From assembly GCA_030323885.1 (NCBI GenBank), contig CM059186.1, forward strand, positions 151,502,407 to 151,566,406: a stretch of 64,000 bases of DNA, given 5' to 3'. Source of the DNA: Branchipolynoe longqiensis. Its lineage: Eukaryota > Annelida > Polychaeta > Phyllodocida > Polynoidae. Position 1 is the first letter of the stretch. Every line of letters begins with the position of its first letter. Of this stretch, positions 1-11,284 are shown one piece after another. The notes under the pieces were generated by a model, which searched no databases, had not been told where the DNA came from, and was given only the letters and a program-made list of their open reading frames with translations. The position numbers and the translations under genes are program-made.

Positions 1-378
1 GCTGGGTGGGGGAGAGGGAGAGGGCAGAGGGTTAGGGAGATGGGAGAGGGGAGATGTGATAGCGGAGAGGGTGAGGGGAGAGGGGAGATGGGAGAGGGAG
101 AGGAGAGGGGAGGGGAGGGGAGAGAGGAGAGGCGAAAGGGAGAGGGGAGAATGGAGAGGGATAGGGGTGAGGGGACAGGGGATAGGGATAGGGGTGAGGG
201 GAGAGGGATAGGGGTGAGGGGAGAAAGGAGAGGGATAGGGGAGAGGGAGAGGGGAGCGGCAGAGGGAGATGGGAGTGGGAGAGGGACAGGGGAGAGGAAG
301 AGAGGTGAGGGAAGAGGGGAGAGGGGAGAGGAGAGAAGGGAGAGGAGAGGGAAGAGGGAGAGGGGAGGGGGACGGAGA
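1..378. repeat. GA-rich purine tract
   Basis: The plus strand is almost entirely G and A in degenerate GGGGAGA/GGGATAG steps, with pyrimidines rare. No fixed period is visible. An open frame runs through it only because purine-only codons contain few stops, so I do not call a gene. The tract begins before the window. Confidence 0.9.
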
Positions 379-782
379 GGTCTCCAAACTGGGAAGGGCC
401 AACAGACAGCGAACACCTTGCGGCTCCAATCGATTTGCTTCATGTCGCGAAACGATTCAGCTGATTATTTTGCCGAGAAGATTTTGGGCCGACATTATTT
501 GCTTTGGCTCAACCTGACCCTGGTTCAATTTGAGCGGTGAGCCAAATCGTAACTCAAGGTGACTTGTGTGTGCCTCAAAATCTGGATCACTACTACCTTT
601 TTATTTATTTATTTTTTAAATTCCATTTGGGAGAAGCTAAGCGTTCCTGAACTGCATTTGTAGCCACTGTTGAGAACACGTGACTTGTGTTCCACCCTCC
701 CACCCTCCCGCTCTCCCCTGAGGCCACACATACTTCCACACCCCTACGGCATTCTGTAATGTGATTGGCGGATTCTGAAGGT

Positions 783-1512
783 CGGGGTAGGGGAGGCTAC
801 GGAGCGGAGCGGGGCGGGGCGGAGCGGGGCGGAGCGGGGCGGAGCGGGGCGGAGCGGGGCGGAGCGGGGCGGAGCGGGGCGGAGCGGGGCGGAGCGGGGC
901 GGAGCGGGGCGGAGCGGGGCGGAGCGGGGGCGGAGCGGGGCGGAGCGGGGCGGCGCGGGGCGGGGGCGGAGCGGGGCGGTGCGGGGCGGAGCGGGGCGGA
1001 GCGGGGCGGAGCGGGGCGGGGCGGAGCGGGGCGGAGCGGGGCGGAGCGGGGCGGAGCGGGGCGGGGGGGGGGCGGGGCGGGGTGGGGTGCGGTGGGCGGG
1101 GCGGATGAGGCGGGGCGGGGCGGGGCGGGGCGGGCGGGCGTGGCGGGGCGTGGCGTGGCGGGGCGTGGCGTGGCGGTGCGGGGCCGGGCGGGGGGGCGGG
1201 GCGGGGCGGGGCGGGGCGGGCGGGGCGGGGCGTGGCGGGGCGGGGCGTGGCGGGGCGTGGCGTGGCGGGGCGTGGCGTGGCGGGGCGGGGCGGGGCGGGG
1301 CGGGGTGGAGCGGGGCGGGCGTGGCGTGGCGGGACGTGGCGTGGCGGGTCGTGGCGTGGCGGGCGGGGCGGTGCGGGGCGGGGCGGTGCGGTGGCGGTGG
1401 CGGGGCCGTGGCGGTGGCGGTGGCGTGGCGGGGCGTGGCGGGGCGGGGCGGGGCGGGGCGGGGCGGGGCGGTGCGGGGCGGTGCGGGGCGGGGCGGGGCG
1501 GGGCGGGGCGGG
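783..1512. repeat. GC minisatellite, 10-bp GGGGCGGAGC unit
   Basis: Positions about 795-1060 are near-perfect head-to-tail copies of the 10-mer GGGGCGGAGC. From about 1060 to 1512 the array degrades into GGGGC, GTGGC and GGTGC steps. Every unit carries a G run, so the plus strand could form quadruplexes or R-loops. Open frames on both strands are composition artefacts. The block ends sharply at about 1513 where ordinary sequence resumes. Confidence 0.95.
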
Positions 1513-2580
1513 GGATTGGTATGTGTCTAAGGTTTGGTTTGTCATCAGGTCTCAGGTCTGGTTATGGTGTGTGCGCGTGGCTTTGGGGTTTTGCGTCCTA
1601 GTAACAGTATGATGACTTCTAGTAGGACTATTGCACCATCAACAAGGGTGTGACATAATTGCCATAATTATTCTTGTCATACATACACATTTATTCCATA
1701 GGTATTGTCGCCCTTACTTACATCATTATTTTGTAAACGCACTATACAGACACCACCATCCATGGCTTTGACTTAACTAAGTATAATTTGATTCCCTAGA
1801 TGCTATCCACACACTTGCTATCCGGACCGCACTCCATCCACACCTCTCTCTATCACCTCTCCGCTGGCCCGGCTCCTCCTTGATATGTCTGAAAAGAGTT
1901 CCAGGAGGGGGGGCCCACCGGCATTTTCACTTTCTACTCTTACTCTGTCCGTGTCTATGGCTCGCTGGATGGTCACCATAGAGCAAATAGGCATGGTCCT
2001 TTGACTCAACTCTCCTCAGTTCTCTTTCCTAGATACTGCCCATTACGATTTCTCCCAGGCACACTTCTTCCGCTGACCAGGGTTGTTGTGTTCTTGGGTG
2101 GGGCCCTTCACCTATTACGATTTCTCTGTCTGGTTCTTGTTGCTGGAACGACCGCTGCTCCCACCTTTGCCCGCCTTCCTCAAACCCCTGCTGCTGACCG
2201 GATTCAAGTGCTACACTACACTACACACACCTACAGCTCAACTACACACCGGAACGAAGAGATTCGCTGCTGCCCCGACGCCCCGCCGTCACTACGTCTT
2301 GAAAGATGTCCCCAGCTTTCACAACACTCCCTCTATGAAGTTAAGTCTTCAACCACAGATTGCGCTGATTTATTGGAGCCTCTCTACCCAATGTTGCAAT
2401 TCTGCAACCGGTAACCGTCGTAAGGTTACAAACACCCCAATTGATTGATTGATGCTATCCATCTTACCCAAAACACCGAGAAAAACGGTATATATTGATC
2501 TACACACATGGTACAAATAACTCACCCAAACAGTTTCTAGGGTGGAGAACCCAATTGCTGTGAATATGTAATTTTGAGCA
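1513..2580. other. Unique sequence, no gene recognised
   Basis: Composition is balanced. A 137-codon frame at 2001-2414 (+) has a hydrophobic N-terminal third, but I recognise no domain, splice pattern or promoter, so I do not call it. A short ATTGATTGATTGAT run at about 2440 resembles the 3' tail of the LINE elements further on, but no LINE coding sequence precedes it. Confidence 0.5.
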
Positions 2581-2589
2581 TGACACTGA

Positions 2590-2745
2590 CACAAACTCTC
2601 TGTTCACATATATAAAACAGGCCATACGTGTGTTATAGCGGTCCACGTCGTTACATTCAGCATCTCTTGAGGAGGTACCTTGTCTGGGTGGACATGCATT
2701 CTGTCTACCAAAAGGTTGGGATGGTGGGAAAGCGGGAAGGGAGAA
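2590..2745 (+). repeat. Dispersed repeat R, copy 1
   Basis: This stretch matches 4640-4760 in the same orientation. Shared landmarks in order are a catatata-like start, GGCCAT.CGTGTGTT, GTCGTTA.ATTCAG, GAGG.GGTACCTTGTCT and finally CTACCAAAAGGTTGGG. Both copies pass directly into G-rich repeats. The function is unknown; it may be part of an unrecognised element whose end seeds the G-rich array. Confidence 0.7.
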
Positions 2746-2815
2746 GGGATAGGGGTGGTGTGGGGTAGTGTGGGGAGTGGGTGTGGAGGAGTGGTGTGGG
2801 GGTTGTGTATATTTC
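2746..2815. repeat. GGTGTGGGG-rich tract after repeat R
   Basis: A short G/T-rich run (GGTGTGGGGTAGTGTGGGGAGTGGGTGTGG) in which GTGTGGGG recurs. It follows repeat R copy 1 directly. Confidence 0.7.
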
Positions 2816-2908
2816 TTTCTCTGCACTAAATGTCTTCTGCGATCACGATACAATTTATTTTGAAATAAGTTAGGACGATTGCAACCAGCGACTCCCCCAG
2901 AAATTAAC

Positions 2909-2985
2909 AGTAAATAATAATATTAATATAATAATAATAACAGTAATATTGAAAACAATAATACTAATAGCAACAACATAAATGG
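2909..2985. repeat. AAT/AAC microsatellite
   Basis: Interrupted AATAAT and AATAAC trinucleotide runs in an AT-rich stretch. Confidence 0.8.
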
Positions 2986-3117
2986 CTATTTGGATTGGCT
3001 CTGATCAGAGAAGATGGCCGAATGTGTTGAGTGCCCACTTCCGGTGTGGCCGAATGTGTTGAGTGCCACTTCCGGTGTGGCGGGTCACGGGGTCAGAACA
3101 CATGGGGTTCATTCAAA

Positions 3118-3400
3118 TCAAGCAGAGTCAAACCTATGACTTTAAAATGTGTAGTGGTCTGCACTGACCTCTCAGGCAAGGAGCCGCATAGACAGGTAGG
3201 CATGGGTACTGTGTTGATATCACGGAGCCTAGGTGGTGTAATGGTTAGCACACTGGCCCGGAATGCAAAGAGATGTGGGTTCAAGTCCCGCTCTAGGCAC
3301 AATATTTCCCATTTTCATCACCCCCATGACAAATGTATACCTGTCATCACCTAGGCTGCCACTCTGATAGGGTAAATGGCAGTGGAGTGAGGAAGATCAA
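3118..3400 (+). mobile_element. SINE-B, tRNA-derived, most complete copy
   Basis: Positions 3225-3302 resemble a tRNA. An A-box-like TGGTGTAATGGTTAGCA is followed about 40 bases on by the B box GGTTCAAGTCC, and the ends GAGCCTA/TAGGCAC can pair as an acceptor stem with one mismatch. I could not form a convincing anticodon stem, so I call a SINE head rather than a tRNA gene. A leader with GCACTGACCTCTCAGGCAAG and CATAGACAGGTAGG precedes it, and AATATTTCCCATTTTCATC follows. Parts recur in reverse at 8885, 30185, 30655, 57105 and 59330. Transcription would be by RNA polymerase III from the A and B boxes. Confidence 0.8.
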
Positions 3401-3875
3401 TTTTCTTTAGTAGAAATATCCATTGCTTAATTAATGAATTCAATGCAAAAGAATTAAACCTAACAATAAAATTCAACACAGAGTCCCAGCTTTTTGAATG
3501 GATTCCAAAAGCAAAATAAAACAAACACAAAACATGAGTTTAAAAATTAAACAAGGCAACCATTTCAAATTATGTTTTGTTACCTGGAAAATCCCTGGGA
3601 ATTGAAGAGAATATTACTTTTTGATTTGAGGGGTTGTTTCTTTTTTGTTCTTTGTTTTAGCATATGACTTTTACGGACATTTTGTTGGGGTGGGTAAAAT
3701 TCCGATAACCTGGTATGTGTGTCCGTAGAAGAATAGACTGCACACTCTGTTGGTTGCCGAGGTTGATTTAGGGCTTGCGGTCCTGTAGCTGATGGCGGCT
3801 TTGCATGTTCGTGGATCAATCTTTTCCTACCTCCAACGATCAGTACATCATCATTAGAAGGCAACGGGCAATATG

Positions 3876-3879
<4 letters not shown>
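3400..3879. other. Unique AT-rich sequence, nothing recognised
   Basis: No repeat relative in the window and no coding signal that I recognise. Confidence 0.5.

Positions 3880-3915
<36 letters not shown>
3880..3915. repeat. TA microsatellite
   Basis: An almost pure (TA)n run. Confidence 0.9.
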
Positions 3916-3916
<1 letters not shown>

Positions 3917-3989
3917 GGCCACTATTGGTCATACATCAAAACACCATTGTTTCCCAAAGATGGGTGGGTGGGGAAACCGTCACACAGAA

Positions 3990-4480
3990 AGCTGTGTGTG
4001 AGGGAGGGTGGGAGAGAGGAGTGTCTATGTAGGTGGTGGGGAATGGGCGAAGCGAGGAGCGGGGAGAGGTGAGCAGGGAGTGTCCGTGTGGATGGATGGG
4101 TATGTGTGGATGGAAGGGTAGGAGGGGGAAAGGGGAGTTTCGATGTGGGTGGAAGGGGAAGGAGGGGGAAAGGGGAGTGTTTGTGGAGGTGGAAGGGAAG
4201 GAGCGGAGGACAGATGGGAGTGTCTGTGTGAGAGGAAGGGAAGGGGAGAGATGGAGAAGGGAGTGTTAATGTGGGTGGAAGGGAAGGGGGGAGGGGAGAG
4301 GTGTCTGTATGTCTGAGGGGAAGGGAAGGAGGGGGAGAGAAGGGAGTGTCAATGTGGGTGGAAGGGAAGGAGGGGAGGGGAGAGGTGTGTTTATGTGTGA
4401 GGGAAAGGGAAGGAGGGGAGGGGAGATGGGAGTGTCTGTGTGGGAGGAAGGGAAGGAGGCGGAGAGGGAGTGTCTGTGGG
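3990..4480. repeat. G-rich minisatellite, about 40-46 bp unit
   Basis: About ten units, each with a GTGTCTGTGTG-like block followed by GGAAGGGAAGGAGGGG. Variants of the first block occur near 4080, 4136, 4178, 4220, 4263, 4303, 4346, 4385, 4431 and 4470. Open frames across the array are artefacts. Confidence 0.85.
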
Positions 4481-4639
4481 TAACTTTGAACTAATACTTT
4501 CTCACATGACTACCATACTACCTACTAATGAGCGCTTCAAAATGCAAAGTGGACATTTACTTGGAGCCAGGTGGTGACAGTCTAGACATTTATGTGTTTT
4601 ATAAATCCAAGTATCAAAGTCGTTCTGTGTCTCCACATA

Positions 4640-4760
4640 AATGCATATATATATATGCACATGGCCATGCATGTGTTTCAGCAGTCTATGTCGTTAGATT
4701 CAGTGCATCATGAGGGGGTACCTTGTCTACCAAAAGGTTGGGGTGGTGGGGATGGGTGAG
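4640..4760 (+). repeat. Dispersed repeat R, copy 2
   Basis: Direct-orientation relative of 2590-2745 with the same landmarks, ending GTACCTTGTCTACCAAAAGG. As in copy 1, G-rich repeats start at the end of the shared segment. Confidence 0.7.
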
Positions 4761-5590
4761 GAGAGAGGGGAGAGCGGAGAGGGGAGAGGGGAGAGGAGAG
4801 AGGGGAGAGGGAGAGGGGAGAGCGGAGAGCGGAGCAAGGTGGTGTCAGGTAGTTTAGGGGGTAGTTGTGGAGGAGTGGTGTGGGGGTTTGTGTGGGGATA
4901 TGTGGGGGCACAGGTGGTTGAGGTGACGGGATAGTAGGTAGTGTGGGGGTATGTTCGGTCAGAGGTAGTGTGGTGCGGGGGGCAGGAGGTGGGAGGGGGC
5001 TGAGAGGGGAGAGGTGGGGTGTCGGGCGGGTGGTGGGAGGGAGCCTGACGGTAGAGTGGGAGGAGAGGTGGGAAGGGAGAGGTGGGAGGGGGTGGGTAGG
5101 GGGATAGGTGGGATGGGGCTGGGCCGGGCGGGGGTGAGGTGGAAGAGGGGGGGGGGGCGGAAGGAGTGGTGGAAGGGGGCTGGGCCGGGCGGGGGGAGAG
5201 ACGAGAGTTGACCGGTCCTGGCGAGGGGAGAGGTGGAAGGGGGGGCTGGGCCCGAGAGAGGTGGTATGAAGCTGGGCCGGGTGGGCTAGTAGTTGAAGGG
5301 TCCGGGCGGGGGGAGAGGTGGAAGGGGGAGGCCAGGCCGGCGGGGGGTGGTAAGGGGGGGCCGGTCGGAGAGAGGTGAGAGGGGCCGGGCGTGAGGAGGT
5401 AGTAGGGGGGCTGGCAGGGGAAGAGGTGGGAGGAGGCCAGGCTGGGGAGAGGTGAGAGGGGCAGGGAGATAGGTTTGAGTTGGTCGGGTGGGGGAGAGGT
5501 GGAAGGGGGCCGGGCGGGAGATCTGAGAGGGGGCGGGGAGAGAGGTTGAGGGGGCCGGCCGGAGTAGAGGTGCAAGGGGGCCAGGCGGGA
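4760..5590. repeat. G-rich degenerate minisatellite
   Basis: The first part (to about 4830) is GGGGAGAG-like. The second part (about 4990-5590) has longer degenerate units built on GAGAGGTGGAAGGGGGCTGGGCCGGG-like blocks of about 30-45 bases. Long proline-rich open frames on the minus strand reflect composition only. Confidence 0.85.
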
Positions 5591-5739
5591 TAATATCACC
5601 TGGACCCACCCATTAATGTGTCACTGCCTCATCTCCACCATAACACACTGCCCGTTCCGCCACCAATCTCCACCACATCTCCTGCACCGGCCTACTACCG
5701 CGACTCACATAAAAGTCACAGCCCGACCAAGGCTGAAGC

Positions 5740-6085
5740 CGCCTTCCTCACCCCCCCCCCCTCATCCCCCCCCCCCTCCGGTCCCCACCTCCCCTGTCCT
5801 TTCTGGCTTTGCAGTTTGTCGCTGAGGACGGAGAGAATGGGAACAGGGGGAGAGGGGGGAAAGGAAGAAGTAAGCGGGAGAAAGAGAAAGGGAGATGGGA
5901 GGAGAGAGGGAGAGGAGAGAGGAGAGAGAAGGGAGGTAGGGTACGGGATAGGAATATGGGTGAGGAGAGGGGAGAGGGGGGAGGGAGAGAAGGAGGAGGG
6001 AGGAGGGAGAGGACAGTGGGGAGAAGGGTGTGGGGTGAGGGGAGAGCAACATTGGGTGGGGGAGGGGAGAGGGGAGAGGACACAT
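5740..6085. repeat. C-rich then GA-rich low-complexity tract
   Basis: C runs at about 5750-5800 are followed, after about 40 mixed bases, by a GGGAGAGA purine tract at 5825-6085. Confidence 0.8.
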
Positions 6086-6089
6086 CATG

Positions 6090-6250
6090 ACAATTTTAGC
6101 ATCGCATGTTTTCACTTCAAGTATCTCCAAGGTTACCACCAAATTAAGATGAAGTAAATTGTAACAATCAACCCGATATATCTGTCCAAAAAATATGCCA
6201 GAAATTCACAATCATCGCGTCATGAAATTTGAAGACAATTATGCTGTATG
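6090..6250 (+). mobile_element. TTAA-type MITE (K family), 3' fragment
   Basis: Diverged copy of the right half of the 17121-17456 element. Matching parts are ACTTCAAGTATCTCCAA, ATGATCAACC-like and ATCG.GTCATG-like blocks in the same order. The terminal repeat is too decayed to show a target duplication. Confidence 0.5.
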
Positions 6251-6660
6251 GTACTACTTATTTGAACAACGCTATTTCAAGTTCATACAGTTTTATTTGA
6301 CACTTATACTGAATGCTTATAGCAGATCTTTTCACTAACCAGCCACAAATAAGTGATTTAGATGTACGTACGATTTTTTCGTCCACAGTAGGCAAGCGTA
6401 ATACATTTAGTAATACTGAAAGAACCACGCAGGTAAAGTATCTACCACCATTCATAGAGTAAGCTCTTGTAGCCATTGCAGCATTGTCAAAGTATTTTGA
6501 TATTTAAGAGAGAATATTATATAGCATATGAATATGCTGTCAGACAGTTGTTATACTGAAGCCATAGCATTCATATAGTCAAGCAAATGATCTTTTAAAA
6601 AAAAGAAACTTTCGAGAGAGAAATTACAGAGAAATAAGGTAAGTGAATTATGGTACACTG
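6250..6660. other. Unique AT-rich sequence, nothing recognised
   Basis: No repeats related to the rest of the window and no supported coding region. Confidence 0.5.
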
Positions 6661-7830
6661 GAGGAGGTGGTAGAGCAGACGGACCTGTGTCCTGGGTGGT
6701 GGTGTGCTGGGTGAAGGGGGATGGTGGTGGGTGGATGGGTGGAGAGGAGGGGGGAGGTGGGAGGTAAAGGGAGGGGTGGTGTCTGCGTGAGGGACACAGA
6801 TGGTTGTTTGAGGAACAGCATAAGGTGTGTATGGAGGCGAGGGGAGAGAGGAGCTGGAGGGAAGGAAGGGAGAATGAAGGGAATGGGTGAGGAAGGGAGA
6901 GGGAGAGAAGGAAGGGAGAGTGAAGGGGGTGGTGAGAGGCAAGGGAAGAGGGAGAGAAGGAAGGGAGAGCGGAAGGAGCGAAGGGAGAGGGGAAGGAGGA
7001 AGGGAGAGGGGGTAGGAGGAAGGGAACCAGGGAATAGGCTATGGATGGATAACGGCGAAGGGGCGGGAGACAAGGGGAAGGAGAAAGGTAGAGGGGCGGA
7101 GGAGGGGGAAAAAGGGGAGGAGGACGGGGAGAAAGGGCGCGGGGGGAATAGGGTCGGAATAGGAGCGGCGGAGAAAAGAGAGAGAAGTGGGAGGGGCGGA
7201 AGAGGAGAAGAGGAGGGAGGAAGGGAAGATGAGGGGGGTTGGAGAATGAGAGGGGTAGTGGTTGGAGGAGGAAGGCTTGGCGGAGGGTGGAGTATGGGAG
7301 GAGGAGCTAATGGTGGTGAGGGGAAGAAGAGCTAGGGGAGCGGGCACTGCCAGTCAGGGGGCGGAATAGCCGGGGAGTAAGGAGGAACAGGACCGCAGCT
7401 TGTCGGAAATGGGGACGGAATGGAATGGAGGGAGAGGAGACGAGTAAGCAGGTCAGTTAAAAAAACATAAGGAAAAAAGGGACTGAAGAGGGGGTGTGGG
7501 TGGGAGCGCGGGGTGTGATGGGAGGGGTGGACTTTGGTGAACACAACTATCTGTGGGGGTCGAGGCGAATCAGCGGAGGTGGGAGGGGCGCGGGAGGGTG
7601 CGGGTTCGGGGCGGGCGCGGGGCGGGGACAGTAGAGGGGGTGAGGGCGGGCGGGCGCGCGACGCGGCGGGGAACTAGGAGGCTGGACGACAGTGGGGCGT
7701 GGAGGGGAGGGGGGGGGGGCGGGCGGGGTGGGCGGGGCGGGCGGGGAGTGGCGGGGCGGGGAGGGGTGGGAAAGGACAGAAAGGCGAGGGAAGGGAGGGG
7801 AGGGGGGCAACCCGTGGCAATGTACCGACT
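6660..7830. repeat. Purine/G-rich tract with GC-rich end
   Basis: Degenerate GGGAGAGGGAAGGA from about 6830 to 7320, preceded by GGTGGGTGGATGG-like sequence and followed at 7560-7810 by GGGGCGGGCGG-like sequence. Balanced stretches near 7340-7480 interrupt it. Frames on either strand are composition artefacts. Confidence 0.85.
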
Positions 7831-8190
7831 CTACCTCCGGCCAATGGCGGTGAAAGGATATTGCCACGTGACCTGCTGAGCACCCGCAAGACTGCCCCCT
7901 ATCGGGACACTAAAGACCTCGTCAGTTCTAATGTGGTGTGGGCCCAAGGATATGGAGCGGTCTGGAGGACACAGGAGGGCGCGCAGGAGACACAGGAGAA
8001 TGCTCTCTGGAGAGGGTTTTGGCGCCTTAAATTGTGCGAATCCATGATCGTATGATTTAGTGGTAATATATGTGAGATGATTAGATATATTTATAATATT
8101 ATTATACAGATATGAACCTTTCTGTGTGATAGATAATTTATCCAATTCTAGTTATAGTCTAAGATCCAAACTATAGTGGTGACCAAACGT
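7830..8190. other. Unique sequence, nothing recognised
   Basis: Balanced composition and no recognised feature before the SINE at 8190. Confidence 0.5.
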
Positions 8191-8335
8191 GGTGGCTGAA
8201 TCAGTAGAGCCCAGTCTTCCCGTGCAGAAGGTAGGGAGTTTGATTCTCGTTCAGATTCATAGTCAATACACTTTTTGATATGACCTTAGATGTTGGCGGG
8301 GCGTAAAACTCCAACAACCAACAACCAACCAATCA
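8190..8335 (+). mobile_element. SINE-A, internally deleted
   Basis: The tRNA-like head (GGTGGCTGAATCAGTAGAG, then GGGAGTTTGATTCTCG as B-box region) is joined near the GTCAATAC stretch to the family's 3' tail (GATATGACCTTAGATGTTGG, CGTAAAACTCCAACAACC and AACCAACC). The middle of about 180 bases seen in the copies at 29575 and 59503 is missing. Confidence 0.8.
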
Positions 8336-8474
8336 TAGCCTAGTCGCCGTCTCCATCTCTATTAAGTAGCAGCAGCTGCACTCGCGCCACATCTCCAACT
8401 CGATAGTTCCTGATGAATTTTACCCCCACCCACCTTCTAAGCATGTCAGTCAGCAGCATATAACTTGTTTGTGT

Positions 8475-8803
8475 GTTGTTGTTTTACGTCCTAGCAACAT
8501 CTACGGTCATATCAGGACAGGTACCGACTTGTGACAGTGCGCACTCATGGTAAATTTATAGTGCTGCCCCACTGGGGGACCAGGCCACTAGCACCATGAC
8601 CTGATATCCCACTTAGTCACATTATCCTGACACTGAGCCACCCAGTCCTTGCCCTAACCTAATAATGCTGAGCGCCTGGCTAGGAAGCGACAAGTATCAA
8701 TTTTTAAGTCATTGGTTTGACTCGACCAGGGTTCGAAACCACGATCCCATGGTCTACCAACACGGGAGACGGACGCTCTAACTCATTCGGCCATCCCGTC
8801 AGA
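8475..8803 (-). mobile_element. SINE-A, near full length
   Basis: Reverse copy. On the plus strand the 3' tail comes first (GTTTTACGTCCTAGCAAC), then GGTCATATCAGGAC, GTGACAGTGCGCACTCATGG, CCCCACTGGG and CTCAGTCACATTATCCTGAC-like body blocks. The tRNA-like head comes last, with B box near 8727 (complement of GGGTTCGAAACC) and head start near 8800. Length is close to the 310-330 bp of other full copies. Confidence 0.85.
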
Positions 8804-8884
8804 AAATCATAGAACTTAGAAGGGCTGGATAAACAATGTTCACATGTATATTGCTAGTGCCTGGGCGGGAGAAGTGGGGTGGGG

Positions 8885-8998
8885 TGCTTTTGCTTTTACA
8901 ATCGGAAAACATTGCACCTAGGTAGGATTTGAACCAAAACTTCTGCCATTCTGGGGCGAACGTCATATCCATTAGTCTATCCGCTTCCGCTGAATTGG
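8885..8998 (-). mobile_element. SINE-B head, degenerate
   Basis: On the minus strand it reads a tRNA-like head with A-box-like GATAGACTAATGGATATGAC and B box GGTTCAAATCC, followed by CTAGGTGCAATGTTTTCC. The last block parallels TAGGCACAATATTTCCC of the copy at 3118. Confidence 0.55.
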
Positions 8999-8999
8999 T

Positions 9000-10280
9000 G
9001 TTTGTTCAGTGCTCATGAACCGGTGTTCCAGCCAGAGACTAGATCAGTAAGAACTTACACAAAAGATGCATATATATTTTATTTGTAGGACATATGGATG
9101 CTATGTATTTTTAGCATATTACAAAGCATATTACTGGGTTTATAGGATGAGTAGACATTGTGATTGATGGATATTAGTCAATTATGTATGACAGGTGGTC
9201 AGCAGGGGGTGAATGCTAGAAGTGTGTTAGTTATTCGTGAAACTGTAAGGCAATTTTGGATTCCACTAGTTGCCTTTCAGCTATTAGGGATTCGCCGGTG
9301 ACAGGTGCTAAGCATTACGCATGTTGGCACTGTCAACATGGATAATTTACTGGCGGGAACACATGCACTACTTTCTCTCGGCACTACTTTCTTGCCCTAT
9401 TTCCTCATCACTGACTGCTGACTCGCACTTCACTTTCACGCCGGTCTTTCTCCTTGCAAGTCGCTTCACCCACCCACCCACTCGATGATGAAGGAGGTAA
9501 GGGGTAGGGGTTGAGGGCTGCTGGTTCCGTGCTAGTTCTTCTCTCTCATCTCTTTCCTGACCTTCCCAGTTCCTCACAACATAACAACATTTAACTAGTC
9601 TCATCTCTAATCACTAATCAATTGTTCAATATGCCTGACACTTATCATGACATCATTTAACCTTGCTGGTACTCTATATGGTACCTCAATAACATCATTG
9701 TCATTTAACTCATGACATGATACACGATACACGATACCGATATGTTCTCCAGCCAAGACCGACCTGCCTGCAGGTTATGTTCTCCAGTAAATTTTTTGTT
9801 ATCTCCATCTCTGTCTTGTCTCCAGTTTGTTCCCGTAAGTAAATTACTGTGTAAACAAGAGTTTTGCTGGGAGAAGGCAGTACTGGCGTTAGAGTGGGTC
9901 CTTAATTTAACTATCTGTTTATGCTATTTTCATTCGTTTGTTAATTTCCTTTTACTAATTGTTATCATGGCATGCTTGTCGATCCAGTAGTCGGGGACTC
10001 AGAGGAGAGGGATCCCAATGTTGTTGTGATAATGTAGAGTGCAGGATGCATAGGATTAGAAGGGCAGGGAGTGGATGCAAAAAGCCAAGCCTGAAAATCT
10101 TGAAAATGTGAATGACCTCCCTAGACCAATATGACCTAACATGCCGCACTATAGCAATAGTCCACAGCCACTTTTTATTGTCAGGCTAGTCTAAATAAAA
10201 TATACACTGCTCATTGCATTTATCTGCACCAACTAATCGAATAGACAATTACTCGTCCGTCCTTAGCCATTATCTAAGCG
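9000..10280. other. Unique sequence, nothing recognised
   Basis: About 1.3 kb of ordinary AT-leaning sequence. Short open frames at 9368-9604 (-) and 9742-9990 (+) have no recognisable domain or supporting signal. Confidence 0.5.
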
Positions 10281-10282
10281 GT

Positions 10283-10395
10283 CTCTAAATTGAATAATTG
10301 AATTATTGAATAATTGAATAATTGATTGACTGAATAATTGAATGACTGAATAATTGAATAATTGAATAAGTGAATAATTGAATTACTGAATAATG
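10283..10395. repeat. GAATAATT microsatellite
   Basis: Head-to-tail GAATAATT and GAATTATT/GAATGACT variants of 8 bases. Confidence 0.9.
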
Positions 10396-11284
10396 CTACT
10401 GTTGGCGACTGTCAGCTGTCACGGCGTCATTGTGTTATTCGTTTATCGCTGTTCCCTGCCAAGCTTGTGTTTTACTGTAGGAATAAGATTGTGTCCTACT
10501 GTAGGGATAATAGACCGAAGGAGGACGGTGTTTGAGGGAAGGGAAACCGTCAGTGAAGTGACAACTTCATCAGCGTAATTTGTGCGACGTAATTTGTGTG
10601 ACGTAACGACGTCGTAAATCTGATTGTCGAGAAGCGCCAGAACTGCCTCCGCACGTTCACAGAAATAAACTCCACATCACCAAATACAGGATGTAGATTT
10701 ACCACTACAAAGAACGTTGGCATATTGGCGGATATTGCTGGACTTGCAGGGCATTATTGGTGTTTATTATTAGTTTTATCGTGTGATAAATGATTGATTA
10801 AATAGCTAGATATTTCCCATTTGATGTGTTATGGACGTTCTGTGCCGTCCTGATATGATGCACACACATGTTGCTGGCTTGTAAAACCCAACAAACAAGC
10901 ATGTTCTGTCTGTGTCACGTTGCATGACTTACTAACATGTGTAATTGGTTCCTGTTCAGCGTCACTCTACTATTACTGTTAGATCATATCAGTGAGGTGA
11001 TCTCACTGACTAATCCTCGCAGTCATAATTCTATCCCAGAAACCGACATACTAAACAATCTAACCCCAACCCGACCCCAATCCCACACACATGGACACAG
11101 CTCCAGCTCTCGGACCTGCATGTCTCTTCAAGTAGATTTGTAAATTTCTCTTCTAACAAACCTAATTAATCTAATCTGGATTATTGCTAAACTAAAGTCT
11201 CCCTTCAGCAGCAGGAAGCATTTTCTTTGGGAGATAAGTATTTTGCCGCTGAAAACATGTAATCCTGATAATACACTTCACTAA
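10396..11284. other. Unique sequence, nothing recognised
   Basis: Contains short frames at 10393-10578 and 10937-11143 with no recognised product. It ends at the TAA (11282-11284) that borders the fold-back element. Confidence 0.5.

Noticed and set aside
637..1601. Open frames of 278-302 codons on both strands
   Set aside because: They lie in the GGGGCGGAGC array and encode only Ala/Gly/Arg or Pro/Arg repeats.
2001..2414. 137-codon hydrophobic-start protein
   Set aside because: No recognised domain, no promoter or splice context, and overlapping frame at 2083-2448.
3225..3302. Functional tRNA gene
   Set aside because: A and B boxes and an acceptor stem are present but no convincing anticodon stem, and it sits in a dispersed repeat.
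4631..4660. Promoter TATA box
   Set aside because: TATATA sequences are abundant microsatellite here and no gene follows.
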